Below, one piece after another: positions 1-6,553 of a DNA stretch of 23,904 nucleotides. The translations under genes were made by a program, and so were the position numbers. The stretch comes from a virus, in the IMG/VR virus record IMGVR_UViG_3300021378_000163, positions 1-23,904 of that record; one strand, 5' to 3'. How positions within the stretch are numbered: position 1 is the stretch's first letter; each line of letters begins with the position of its first letter. The notes beneath the pieces are model-generated. The model worked only from the letters and a program-made list of their open reading frames with translations, had not been told where the DNA came from and searched no databases.

Positions 1-336
1 TGTTAGATTCCTAACAATTAGTTAGTTATGATTAATTAAAATACAAATAAGTATATTTCTTTGTCTTAATCAGCTACAAAGTAGCCATATTAAGCAATTT
101 AAGCACCTTTTTAGCTAGTTTCACACCCTTTCTGGTAGTTACCCCTCAATTTAATTTAATAAGCCCTTAAAACGCCTCTAATTTAATATTTAGTTGTATA
201 TAGGTTATAAATACACCTAGTCTGGGGGATTCGCACACCCTCAGCTATATTACCCAACTCTCTCTACACTTCATACTTTCCATCTGACACTTGTATGTTC
301 TTTATGAATTCAATACCTTTATGAATCTAATAGGTT
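1..336. other. Gene-free control region at left edge
   Basis: No credible gene is seen in this 336-base stretch on either strand. It begins with a perfect hairpin (TGTTAG, loop attc, CTAACA at 1-16), which has no T-run after it and may end a gene to the left. A second hairpin on the + strand lies at 223-243 (6 bp with one G-U, loop of 9). The segment TAGTTACCCCT (136-146) is the exact reverse complement of AGGGGTAACTA at 21399-21409 in the other control region. The right end (306-335) carries two copies of the family A repeat. I see no exact TAnnTTTG promoter box here; TTTCTTTG at 56-63 has one mismatch. Confidence 0.6.
306..335 (+). repeat. Family A repeat pair, candidate operator
   Basis: Two tandem copies, GAATTCAATACC (306-317) and GAATCTAATAGG (323-334), sit directly before the start codon at 337. 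The same pair with almost the same spacing is present at 21306-21333 (AATTCAATACC followed by TATGAATTTAATAGGT). The position next to a start codon suggests a repressor or activator site. This is an inference from position and duplication only. Confidence 0.6.
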
Positions 337-570
337 ATGGCTAGAAAAAAAATGTATGATAAAAATTATCTTAAGGCAATTTCCTATTGTATGGATAATG
401 GCATAAAGATATATCCTGTGCCTAAGAGCCGTAAAGAGTATTATCTTGAAGTTAACGACAATGGTAAAATAATACGTTCACCAGAGGCTTATGGATTAAA
501 GCAGTGGAGTGATAAGATAGTTGAATTATACACATTCTACTATTACAAACATAACCCAACCGACAAATAG
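337..570 (+). CDS. Small hypothetical phage protein (77 aa)
   Basis: I do not recognise a named domain. The protein is basic and Tyr-rich, with a pattern (YLKAISYCMDNGIKIYPVP, then KEYYLEV, then a C-terminal WSDKIVELYTFYYYK) that resembles small proteins of unknown function I remember from Bacteroidota phages. The N-terminal half reads as a helix followed by short strands, and the end as an aromatic helix. It has no signal peptide or membrane segment. It stands alone between the family A repeat pair (306-335), which abuts its start, and the AT-rich palindrome block (571-757), which begins right after its TAG stop. The ATG at 337 is the first in frame. Its isolated position between two repeat families would suit a regulatory gene, but nothing in the protein itself proves that. 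Confidence 0.7.
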   Translation: MARKKMYDKNYLKAISYCMDNGIKIYPVPKSRKEYYLEVNDNGKIIRSPEAYGLKQWSDKIVELYTFYYYKHNPTDK

Positions 571-757
571 TCAGATTATATATGTTATATATATATACAT
601 AGTGTATATATAGCATAGTGTAATATATAACATAAAGTATTATATTGCATAGTGTATATCATGTATAACATATACATACATAATATCATATATAACTGAC
701 ATATATTCAGTTGGAATAAAGTAAAGTACAAAAACAAATTAAATTATTATTTATAAT
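571..757. promoter_or_regulatory. AT-rich palindrome block with CATAGTGTA (family B) repeats
   Basis: This intergenic stretch holds three copies of CATAGTGTA (598-606, 614-622, 648-656), all in one orientation. The first is the core of a perfect palindrome with 10-bp arms around TAG (590-612). A separate perfect 7-3-7 palindrome lies at 661-677 (ATGTATA, aca, TATACAT) and an inverted repeat AACTGA/TCAGTT at 694-712. The same CATAGTGTA core recurs three times at 22671-22723. The block separates the small gene at 337 from the structural operon that begins at 758, so it may be an operator array or a replication element. Confidence 0.65.
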
Positions 758-1474
758 ATGGCACTAAAACAAATTGAATTAGAAGTACCAACAACTCTAT
801 CTGACATTAAACTTTGGCAATATCAAAAATATATGAAAGTCATAGAGCAAAACAAAACAGAGAATGCCGAAGACGATGAAAAGATAAATGATTTCTTAAA
901 TATGAAACTTGTAGAAATATTCTGTAATGTTTCACTAAGAGACGTTAGTAAGATTCCTTTGAAAGAGTTTAATAAAATACTAGAAATATTAAATAAGGCA
1001 TTTATAGAAAAACCTAAATTAATACAAAGATTTAAACTGTTAGATGTAGATATGGGGTTCATACCTAAGCTTGATGATATAACTCTTGGTGAATATGTAG
1101 ATATAGAAACTAATATTTCAGATTGGCAAAAAATACATAAAGCTATGGCTGTATTGTACAGACCAGTTAATTTTAAGGCAGAAGATAAATATACTATTGC
1201 TCCTTACAAGGTAAAAGAAGAAATACAAGAGTTAATGAAAGAGATGCCATTAGATGTAGCAATTAGTTCAATGGTTTTTTTTTACGATTTAGGGAAGGAA
1301 TTACTGGTAGCTATACCGAAATATTTGGAGCAAAAACTGAAGAAAGAGGATATGCAACAGCTAGAGATGCATTTGCAAAAAAATGGGGTTGGTATCAATC
1401 AATTTATGCACTCGCTAAAGGTGATGTCAGAAACTTCGATGCAGTTACCGAGCTTCCACTCTACCAGTGTTTAA
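758..1474 (+). CDS. Tail-assembly-chaperone-like protein, short (0-frame) form
   Basis: This 238-aa product is the normal reading of the first gene of the structural operon. It is mostly helical and acidic/basic, with no signal peptide or membrane span. It resembles the short (gpG-like) partner of tail assembly chaperone pairs mainly through its gene structure: near residues 173-175 the coding sequence crosses a T9 tract at 1275-1283, where a -1 slip opens a second frame that ends exactly at the next gene. After the slip point the 0 frame still reads as a plausible helix (LGKELLVAIPKYLEQKLKK) for about 63 residues before TAA. The ATG at 758 is preceded by an A/T-rich leader and no Shine-Dalgarno site, as usual in Bacteroidota. 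In lambda-like phages the chaperone genes lie just before the tape measure; here five genes intervene, so the role is inferred, not proven. Confidence 0.6.
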   Translation: MALKQIELEVPTTLSDIKLWQYQKYMKVIEQNKTENAEDDEKINDFLNMKLVEIFCNVSLRDVSKIPLKEFNKILEILNKAFIEKPKLIQRFKLLDVDMGFIPKLDDITLGEYVDIETNISDWQKIHKAMAVLYRPVNFKAEDKYTIAPYKVKEEIQELMKEMPLDVAISSMVFFYDLGKELLVAIPKYLEQKLKKEDMQQLEMHLQKNGVGINQFMHSLKVMSETSMQLPSFHSTSV

Positions 1475-1545
1475 ATTATTTAGCATTTGAAAAAGAAAAA
1501 GTAGACATAGAACAACAAGAATTAAAAAAAGCATATAGACAATGA
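758..1545 (+). CDS. Tail-assembly-chaperone-like protein, long form made by -1 frameshift
   Basis: A -1 slip on T TTT TTT (1276-1282) gives a 262-aa product: 175 residues from the 0 frame, then 87 from the -1 frame, starting with TTA at 1282 and stopping at TGA 1543-1545. The extension reads like a genuine protein (ARDAFAKKWGWYQSIYALAK, then VTELPLYQCLNYLAFEKEK) and matches a pattern I remember from Bacteroidota phage proteins. Its stop overlaps the next start as ATGA at 1542, the same coupling used by other genes in this operon, which is strong support that this frame is used. In phages with lambda gpG/gpGT-type chaperones the long form helps to load tail tube subunits onto the tape measure. 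The alternative explanation is an indel error in the homopolymer. Confidence 0.65.
1276..1282 (+). other. Slippery heptamer T TTT TTT for -1 frameshift
   Basis: The heptamer fits X XXY YYZ in the 0 frame of the gene (codons GTT TTT TTT TAC) inside a run of nine T. The +1 frame stops within three codons (TAG at 1290), whereas the -1 frame is open for 87 codons. A weak downstream hairpin (GGTA, loop GCTA, TACC at 1306-1317) could act as a stimulator, but it is small. Confidence 0.6.
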
Positions 1546-2033
1546 CAAGTTTTTACGACATATTAGATAAACTTAAAACATACCTTCAAGGCAACACAAA
1601 TGTTAATTCAGTAACGTTTGGAGATATATTTGAGGTTGACCTAGCTAAACAAACTATATTTCCTTTATCACACATAATTGTAAATGGATGTACATTTCAA
1701 GACCATGTAGTGCAATTTAACCTACAAATTATCTGTATGGATATTGTAAATGAAACTAAAGAAGATAAGAAAGATTTAAACAACTACTTTCACGACATAA
1801 ACAACAAACAAGATGTGTTGAATACTCAGTTTGCCGTAGTCAATGGTTTACAATCGGCACTAAGAAGAGGAGAATTGTTTTCTGACTTATATCAAATAGA
1901 TACAGATTATACTGCTAATATGTTTGAAGACAGGTTTGAGAATCTTCTTGCTGGTTGGAGCTTAGACATATCAATCACAGTGGCAAACAATCAAATATCA
2001 GATATTAATGCTAACGGTCAATCTCCTTGCTAA
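1542..2033 (+). CDS. Probable tail terminator/completion protein (163 aa)
   Basis: The protein has a short helical start (FYDILDKLKTYL), then alternating strands, and a C-terminal pattern (FEDRFENLLAGWSLDISITV) that fits small tail terminator or completion proteins capping the head-proximal end of the tail tube. The length is typical of that group. I recall close relatives in Flavobacteria phages, usually annotated as hypothetical, so the role rests on size, fold pattern and position beside the neck protein. Its ATG overlaps the TGA of the frameshifted product (ATGA) and its TAA overlaps the next ATG (TAATG), so translation is probably coupled on both sides. It has no signal peptide or membrane span. 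Confidence 0.5.
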   Translation: MTSFYDILDKLKTYLQGNTNVNSVTFGDIFEVDLAKQTIFPLSHIIVNGCTFQDHVVQFNLQIICMDIVNETKEDKKDLNNYFHDINNKQDVLNTQFAVVNGLQSALRRGELFSDLYQIDTDYTANMFEDRFENLLAGWSLDISITVANNQISDINANGQSPC

Positions 2034-2611
2034 TGAGTTTTAGATTAGAAAATACTGAAAAATATTTAAGACAATACGCTAAATCTTTATTAGATAGTGC
2101 TATTTCAGAAATACAAAGAAAAGATAGGGTTAGAGAATATTCTACAGGTAACGTTACTTCTCCAATTGAAGCATCAGGACAATTACAAGAAAGTTTGAAG
2201 TTAATAGAAAAAGACACTAAATCTGTATTAGAATTGAATATTGAAGGAAACGCTTACGGAGAACAAATAGATGAAGGAACAAGAAGCACAAGTGTATCAA
2301 AAGATAAATTAATTCAGTGGATACAAAATAAAAATGGATTTAAAGACTTAAATGGAAAACCTGTAAATTTAAGTAATTTAAAAGAGGTAGGTAGAATAGC
2401 TGGGCTCATAAGTAAATCATTAAAGTTTAACGGAATTAAACAAACAAACTTTTTAACTAACATAGTTGAATCTAAATTTAAAGAACTGAATAACATAGAA
2501 GCACCAATATTAAAAGATGCTAATGATGATTTAGACAACATATTAAAAAGAGCAGGATATAAAAAAGGTGCTAATGAAACCTTTTCAATACAAACAAAAA
2601 TAATACAATAA
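2033..2611 (+). CDS. HK97 gp10-like neck/head-tail joining protein (192 aa)
   Basis: The central pattern, ASGQLQESLKLIEKD followed by LNIEGNAYGEQIDEGT, is the hallmark arrangement of HK97 gp10-like minor tail/neck proteins: a conserved S/A-G-x-L motif, strands, then Y-G-x-x-(I/L)-(D/N)-x-G. The remaining C-terminal half is helical and Lys-rich. Such proteins sit at the head-tail junction or at the tail terminus. I set the start at ATG 2033, which overlaps the previous TAA as TAATG; the in-frame TTG at 2027 would add only two residues (ML). The stop TAA overlaps the next ATG at 2611 in the same way. No odd features are seen. Confidence 0.6.
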   Translation: MSFRLENTEKYLRQYAKSLLDSAISEIQRKDRVREYSTGNVTSPIEASGQLQESLKLIEKDTKSVLELNIEGNAYGEQIDEGTRSTSVSKDKLIQWIQNKNGFKDLNGKPVNLSNLKEVGRIAGLISKSLKFNGIKQTNFLTNIVESKFKELNNIEAPILKDANDDLDNILKRAGYKKGANETFSIQTKIIQ

Positions 2612-3978
2612 TGTCAACAGTAATAAACACAAGAAGTCCATTCTACTTCAAAGTATCTAACGCAGACTTAAGCTCTGTTAAGTTAGAATTATACATATGG
2701 ACTGGAACAACAGCACAAAGAAACGCATCTTATAAAAGATACACTTTAACTAAAGAACAGTTGTTAGATGAATTAGACAGGGGGACAACCACTTCTACTA
2801 CAGCTAATAAATTAGTTGATAGTACACAAAACTTTAATACTACAGCTCAAGTAGGTAGCTTTATAAAGAATACAACAGATTCAACAACAGCAAGTGTTAC
2901 TGCTATTGATAGCGACACAACTTTATCTATAAGCTCCGACATTATGGCTTCAGGTGAAAACTATATACTATTTGCTAAACCTTATGTTGTATTTGAATTA
3001 AGTGAGCTTGCAAGAGATTTTATGGAAACAGAGTATAATAACTACGCAACTGACACTTTATGGATAGATGCAGACATTACTATTTATGATTCATCAGGAA
3101 CTATAGTTCAAGTAAACTCTCAAGATACAAACACATCTAGTTTCTTAGGCATAGATGGTTATGGTTACTTTGAAGATGGCACCAATCCTAGAAGTGTTCA
3201 ATACACAACACCTATGGTGCTTCAACACAATACTACGGTTTATTATAATGATGGTGCTGATATAAAGATTCCTATATATGCAGAAGCCGAGACAGTAACA
3301 GCTACACTAACAAGCACAGCAGGTGCAGATATAAACTGGGATAATGCTGATGATTTTTGGGACACTTATGATGTGACTTGGGGTTCAGGACAAACTCCTG
3401 TAGTTATAACTGATAACGGAAACACTAATCAAAAAATACAATACTTAATTATAACAGATAGTGAGGATTTAATTGATGGAGACTATGTAACTATATCTAG
3501 TAACAATGCCTCTTATTCGGATGTAGTTATAACACTTAGAAAAGTATGTGAGCCTAAATATACCCCACTAAATGTAATATTCTATAATAAATTTGGAGCA
3601 CTACAAAACCTATGGTTCTTTAAGAAATCTATGACTAATATAAATATTACCTCTGAGCAATTTAAAAATAATATTTTAGATATAGAAAACTCTGGCAGTA
3701 CGCCATCATATGCTTTAAGTAAACATCAAGAAAAGAAGTTTATGGCAAACGGAAAAGAATCAATAACTGTTAATTCAGGATTTTATAGCGAAGACCATAA
3801 TGAAGTTGTAAGAGAGATGTTGCTTGCAGAACAAGTATGGATTTTTGATGGCACAAATACTTTGCCGATAAATCTTAAATCTAATACGCTTCAATTCAAA
3901 AAGTCAGTTAATGATAAACTTATTAGTTATACTTTATCTTTTGACTATGCTTACGATAAAATAAATAATATTTTATAA
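2611..3978 (+). CDS. Large tail structural protein with inserted Thr/Ser-rich module (455 aa)
   Basis: This is a beta-rich virion protein without a family I can name. Residues 1-57 and 121-455 read as strands and loops rich in Thr, Asn and Asp. Residues 58-120 form a discrete insert that starts GTTTSTTANKLVDST and ends MASGENYIL. An insert with the same pattern occurs in the next gene (residues 555-617 there), so it is an exchangeable module rather than part of the core fold. The C-terminal part (about 310-455) contains FYNKFGALQNLWFFKKS and ends with an alternating hydrophobic pattern. It overlaps both neighbours as TAATG. Its position between the neck genes and the tape measure points to a tail tip, distal tail or baseplate component. 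Confidence 0.6.
   Translation: MSTVINTRSPFYFKVSNADLSSVKLELYIWTGTTAQRNASYKRYTLTKEQLLDELDRGTTTSTTANKLVDSTQNFNTTAQVGSFIKNTTDSTTASVTAIDSDTTLSISSDIMASGENYILFAKPYVVFELSELARDFMETEYNNYATDTLWIDADITIYDSSGTIVQVNSQDTNTSSFLGIDGYGYFEDGTNPRSVQYTTPMVLQHNTTVYYNDGADIKIPIYAEAETVTATLTSTAGADINWDNADDFWDTYDVTWGSGQTPVVITDNGNTNQKIQYLIITDSEDLIDGDYVTISSNNASYSDVVITLRKVCEPKYTPLNVIFYNKFGALQNLWFFKKSMTNINITSEQFKNNILDIENSGSTPSYALSKHQEKKFMANGKESITVNSGFYSEDHNEVVREMLLAEQVWIFDGTNTLPINLKSNTLQFKKSVNDKLISYTLSFDYAYDKINNIL
2782..2970 (+). repeat. Protein module copy 1 (about 63 codons)
   Basis: This segment encodes GTTTSTTANKLVDST through SGENYIL inside the 455-aa tail protein. It aligns without gaps with the module at 5640-5828. 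The two protein copies are clearly alike (GTTTSTT.NKL.DST, then NTTD.TTA, then DIM.SGENY), but the DNA has drifted at many codon third positions, so the duplication is not recent. Confidence 0.7.
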
Positions 3979-6404
3979 TGCAAAAAATAGTATTATACAT
4001 AAAAAATAATGATGACGTCTATAAGAGAGTAGATATGTTTAATGATGAAACTATTTCGTTAACATCTAAAATACAAGATGTAAGAGACATACAAAAAGTA
4101 TTTACTGACTTTAGTCAAACATTTACATTACCTGCCTCTAAAACTAACAACAGGTTATTTCAACATTGGTATAATTATAATATTGATAATGGTTTTGATG
4201 CAAGAAGTAGAAAAGATGCTATAATGGAATTAGATTTTTCTCCATTTAGAAGAGGTAAGATTTCTCTTAATAATGTTAAGATGAAGGATAATAAACCTTT
4301 TTCTTATGAAGTTATTTTTTATGGCAATACTATAAACTTAAAAGATTTACTTGGGGAAGACGAACTAAGTCAATTAGAAGATTTAGACGATTATACTCAC
4401 AATTATACAAATACAAATGTCAAAACAGGACTTCAAAGTGGATTGTCTTCTGGTAAAATAATATACCCTTTAATATCTCACACTAAAAGATTTTACTACG
4501 ATTCTATTCAATCTAGCCCTAATTATAGCGGCAATTTATATTACAACACATCACAAAACGGTGTTGGATTAGCTTTTGAAGATTTAAAACCAGCTATAAA
4601 GTGTATGGCTATTATTGAAGCTATAGAAAGTAAATATAATATATCTTTTACAAGAGATTTCTTCAACACAACATCTGGTACTCCATTTAGTAATTTATTT
4701 CTTTGGTTAAGTAGAAATAAAGGAGCTATAGGTGGAGATGTAAATCAAAAAGAAATATTAAGTCGTATATGTGGTGCTTGGGGTTATTCTTCTGGTGACT
4801 TAGGCTTTAATATAACTGGAGACACTTGGACTGTATCAACATCGGGACATACAAGACGTTATGACGCAGAATTAACAATAACTACAATAGGAGCAAATCA
4901 AAACATACCTTATAGCGTTAAAGCTGTTGATTATGTTACTGGAAATACACTTGCTCAATTAGCATCAGCAGCATCAGCATCAAGAAGCATGACTGTTCAA
5001 TTAATATCAACATTTGAATTGGTAAATTATAAAATTAAATGGATTGTTGAATCTAACGATACTTTATCTTTTACACCCAGTTTGGATATGACAGAGTATA
5101 TACTTGACCCTATAACACAAACTCCTACAGGAACAAACACTGCTGTATTTAACATAGGAGGAACTGGAGCAAGTATAGCCACAACGAGTGAAATAATAAT
5201 AACAGATAATGTACCTAAAATTAAAACTATTGATTTTCTTACAGGATTATTCAAGATGTTTAATTTAACAGCATACTATATTGATGATGTCGCTGATACG
5301 GACTTTGGAAAAATATATGTAGATACTTTAGATAACTTTTATTTAGACGCAGTAAACAATCCTTCTGAAGGTAGTTATGATATAACAAAACATATAGACA
5401 CAAAACAATTAACTATAGATAGAGCTTTTGAGTATAATCAAATTAATTTTGAGTATGAAAAGCCATCTACTTTATTATCTATAAATCATTTAGAACAATT
5501 TAATGAGACCTTTGGCAACGAAGAAGTAAAACCTACGTTTGTAGATAGAGGAACTAAATATGAAGTTAAAGTCCCTTTTGAACACATGAAGTTTGAAAGA
5601 ATTATTGATGAAAATAAATCAAACGACTCAAAAGTTTCTGGAACTACAACTTCAACTACAACAAACAAACTTATTGATAGTACAAAAACCTTTACAACTA
5701 CCGTTGCGATAGGAGATGTTGTTAATAATACAACAGACAATACTACTGCTATTATTTTATCTATAGATAGTAACACTACTATTTCTTTAAGTGCAGATAT
5801 TATGCAAAGTGGAGAAAATTACAATATTGGAGAAATTAGTCCTTATGGAGATATAACTTCTCCCGCTCCATACATAACTGATATATTGTGGGGTTATTCA
5901 GCAGATGGAGATTTTGAATCAAAAACTGATGTAACTCCAGCTACAGGCGACTATTCTCCAGTACTAACTAAACCACTTGTATTTTATGCAATACAAGAAA
6001 GTATAAATACTGGGAAAGGAATTAAATGGATTTCAGATGGCACTCCTATAGAAATAACACAATATTATAGACCTTCTAACACTAATGAAGACGGCACAAC
6101 ATCAACTGCTGCTGATTTTACAATTAACTTTGATGATGAAATAGATGAATGGAATTTAACAAACTATAGTACAAGTGGATATACTAATTCATTATTTAAG
6201 AAATTTTATACTAATTATATTAATGGAATCTTTGAGGAAAAGAAAAGAATATACAAGTTAAAAGGATATTTGCCAACAGATATATTAGTTAACTATAGAT
6301 TAAATGATGAGCTTGTGATACAAGATAGAACATTTACGATTAATTCTATAAGCACAAACTTTAAAACTGAAGTAAGTGAATTAGAATTATTAAACAAATT
6401 ATAA
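3978..6404 (+). CDS. Large tail/baseplate structural protein (808 aa)
   Basis: The N-terminal region (about 1-150) has a conserved look: VFTDFSQTFTLPASKTNNRL, then HWYNYNIDNGFDAR, then SYEVIFYGNTINLKDLLGED. I recall this pattern in large tail proteins of many Flavobacteria phages, where it probably forms a distal tail or hub domain, though the exact role is not assigned. The middle is beta-rich with many Thr and Ser. Residues 555-617 hold the same inserted module as residues 58-120 of the preceding protein. The C-terminal 90 residues (FKKFYTNYINGIFEEKKRIY to ELELLNKL) read like a conserved tail-protein ending. It has no signal peptide or membrane span. The TAATG overlap at 3978 couples it to the upstream gene, and the tape measure follows closely. 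A baseplate/tail tip role is the best inference. Confidence 0.6.
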   Translation: MQKIVLYIKNNDDVYKRVDMFNDETISLTSKIQDVRDIQKVFTDFSQTFTLPASKTNNRLFQHWYNYNIDNGFDARSRKDAIMELDFSPFRRGKISLNNVKMKDNKPFSYEVIFYGNTINLKDLLGEDELSQLEDLDDYTHNYTNTNVKTGLQSGLSSGKIIYPLISHTKRFYYDSIQSSPNYSGNLYYNTSQNGVGLAFEDLKPAIKCMAIIEAIESKYNISFTRDFFNTTSGTPFSNLFLWLSRNKGAIGGDVNQKEILSRICGAWGYSSGDLGFNITGDTWTVSTSGHTRRYDAELTITTIGANQNIPYSVKAVDYVTGNTLAQLASAASASRSMTVQLISTFELVNYKIKWIVESNDTLSFTPSLDMTEYILDPITQTPTGTNTAVFNIGGTGASIATTSEIIITDNVPKIKTIDFLTGLFKMFNLTAYYIDDVADTDFGKIYVDTLDNFYLDAVNNPSEGSYDITKHIDTKQLTIDRAFEYNQINFEYEKPSTLLSINHLEQFNETFGNEEVKPTFVDRGTKYEVKVPFEHMKFERIIDENKSNDSKVSGTTTSTTTNKLIDSTKTFTTTVAIGDVVNNTTDNTTAIILSIDSNTTISLSADIMQSGENYNIGEISPYGDITSPAPYITDILWGYSADGDFESKTDVTPATGDYSPVLTKPLVFYAIQESINTGKGIKWISDGTPIEITQYYRPSNTNEDGTTSTAADFTINFDDEIDEWNLTNYSTSGYTNSLFKKFYTNYINGIFEEKKRIYKLKGYLPTDILVNYRLNDELVIQDRTFTINSISTNFKTEVSELELLNKL
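5640..5828 (+). repeat. Protein module copy 2 (about 63 codons)
   Basis: This is the second copy of the inserted module, residues 555-617 of the 808-aa tail protein, from GTTTSTTTNKLIDST to MQSGENYNI. It lies between an acidic/Lys stretch (DENKSNDSKVS) and a return to the host protein fold (SPYGDITSP). Confidence 0.7.
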
Positions 6405-6406
6405 TT

Positions 6407-6553
6407 ATGATAAAAAACGTGCTTGACTTATTGAACGCTTCTGATTGGTATGGAGCAGGAAAAAATATAGAAATTGCAAAAGGTAAATATTTAGCTGTAA
6501 AAGACTTTAAACAAATGAAAGAACAACTTAAAAGATTAAGATATGGCAAGTAA
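6407..6553 (+). CDS. Tiny hypothetical protein before the tape measure (48 aa)
   Basis: An ATG at 6407, three bases after the previous stop, opens a 48-codon frame ending in TAA at 6551-6553, which overlaps the tape measure start by 11 bases. The product (MIKNVLDLLNASDWYGAGKN, then IEIAKGKYLAVKDF) ends in a basic helix, KQMKEQLKRLRYGK. I recall very similar tiny proteins next to tape measure genes in Bacteroidota phages, but no function. The tight fit between stop, start and overlap argues that it is real. It could help tail assembly, by position only. Confidence 0.6.
   Translation: MIKNVLDLLNASDWYGAGKNIEIAKGKYLAVKDFKQMKEQLKRLRYGK

Noticed and set aside
56-63. TTTCTTTG as a -7 promoter box
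   Set aside because: It has one mismatch at the key TA and no -33 box at 19-21 bases upstream.
216-243. tRNA-like 3' half on the minus strand (T-arm-like GGGTG, loop TGCGAAT, CCCCC)
   Set aside because: No matching 5' acceptor, D-arm or anticodon arm is found nearby, and the stem has a mismatch. At most it could be a tRNA-end remnant such as an attachment site, which I cannot support.
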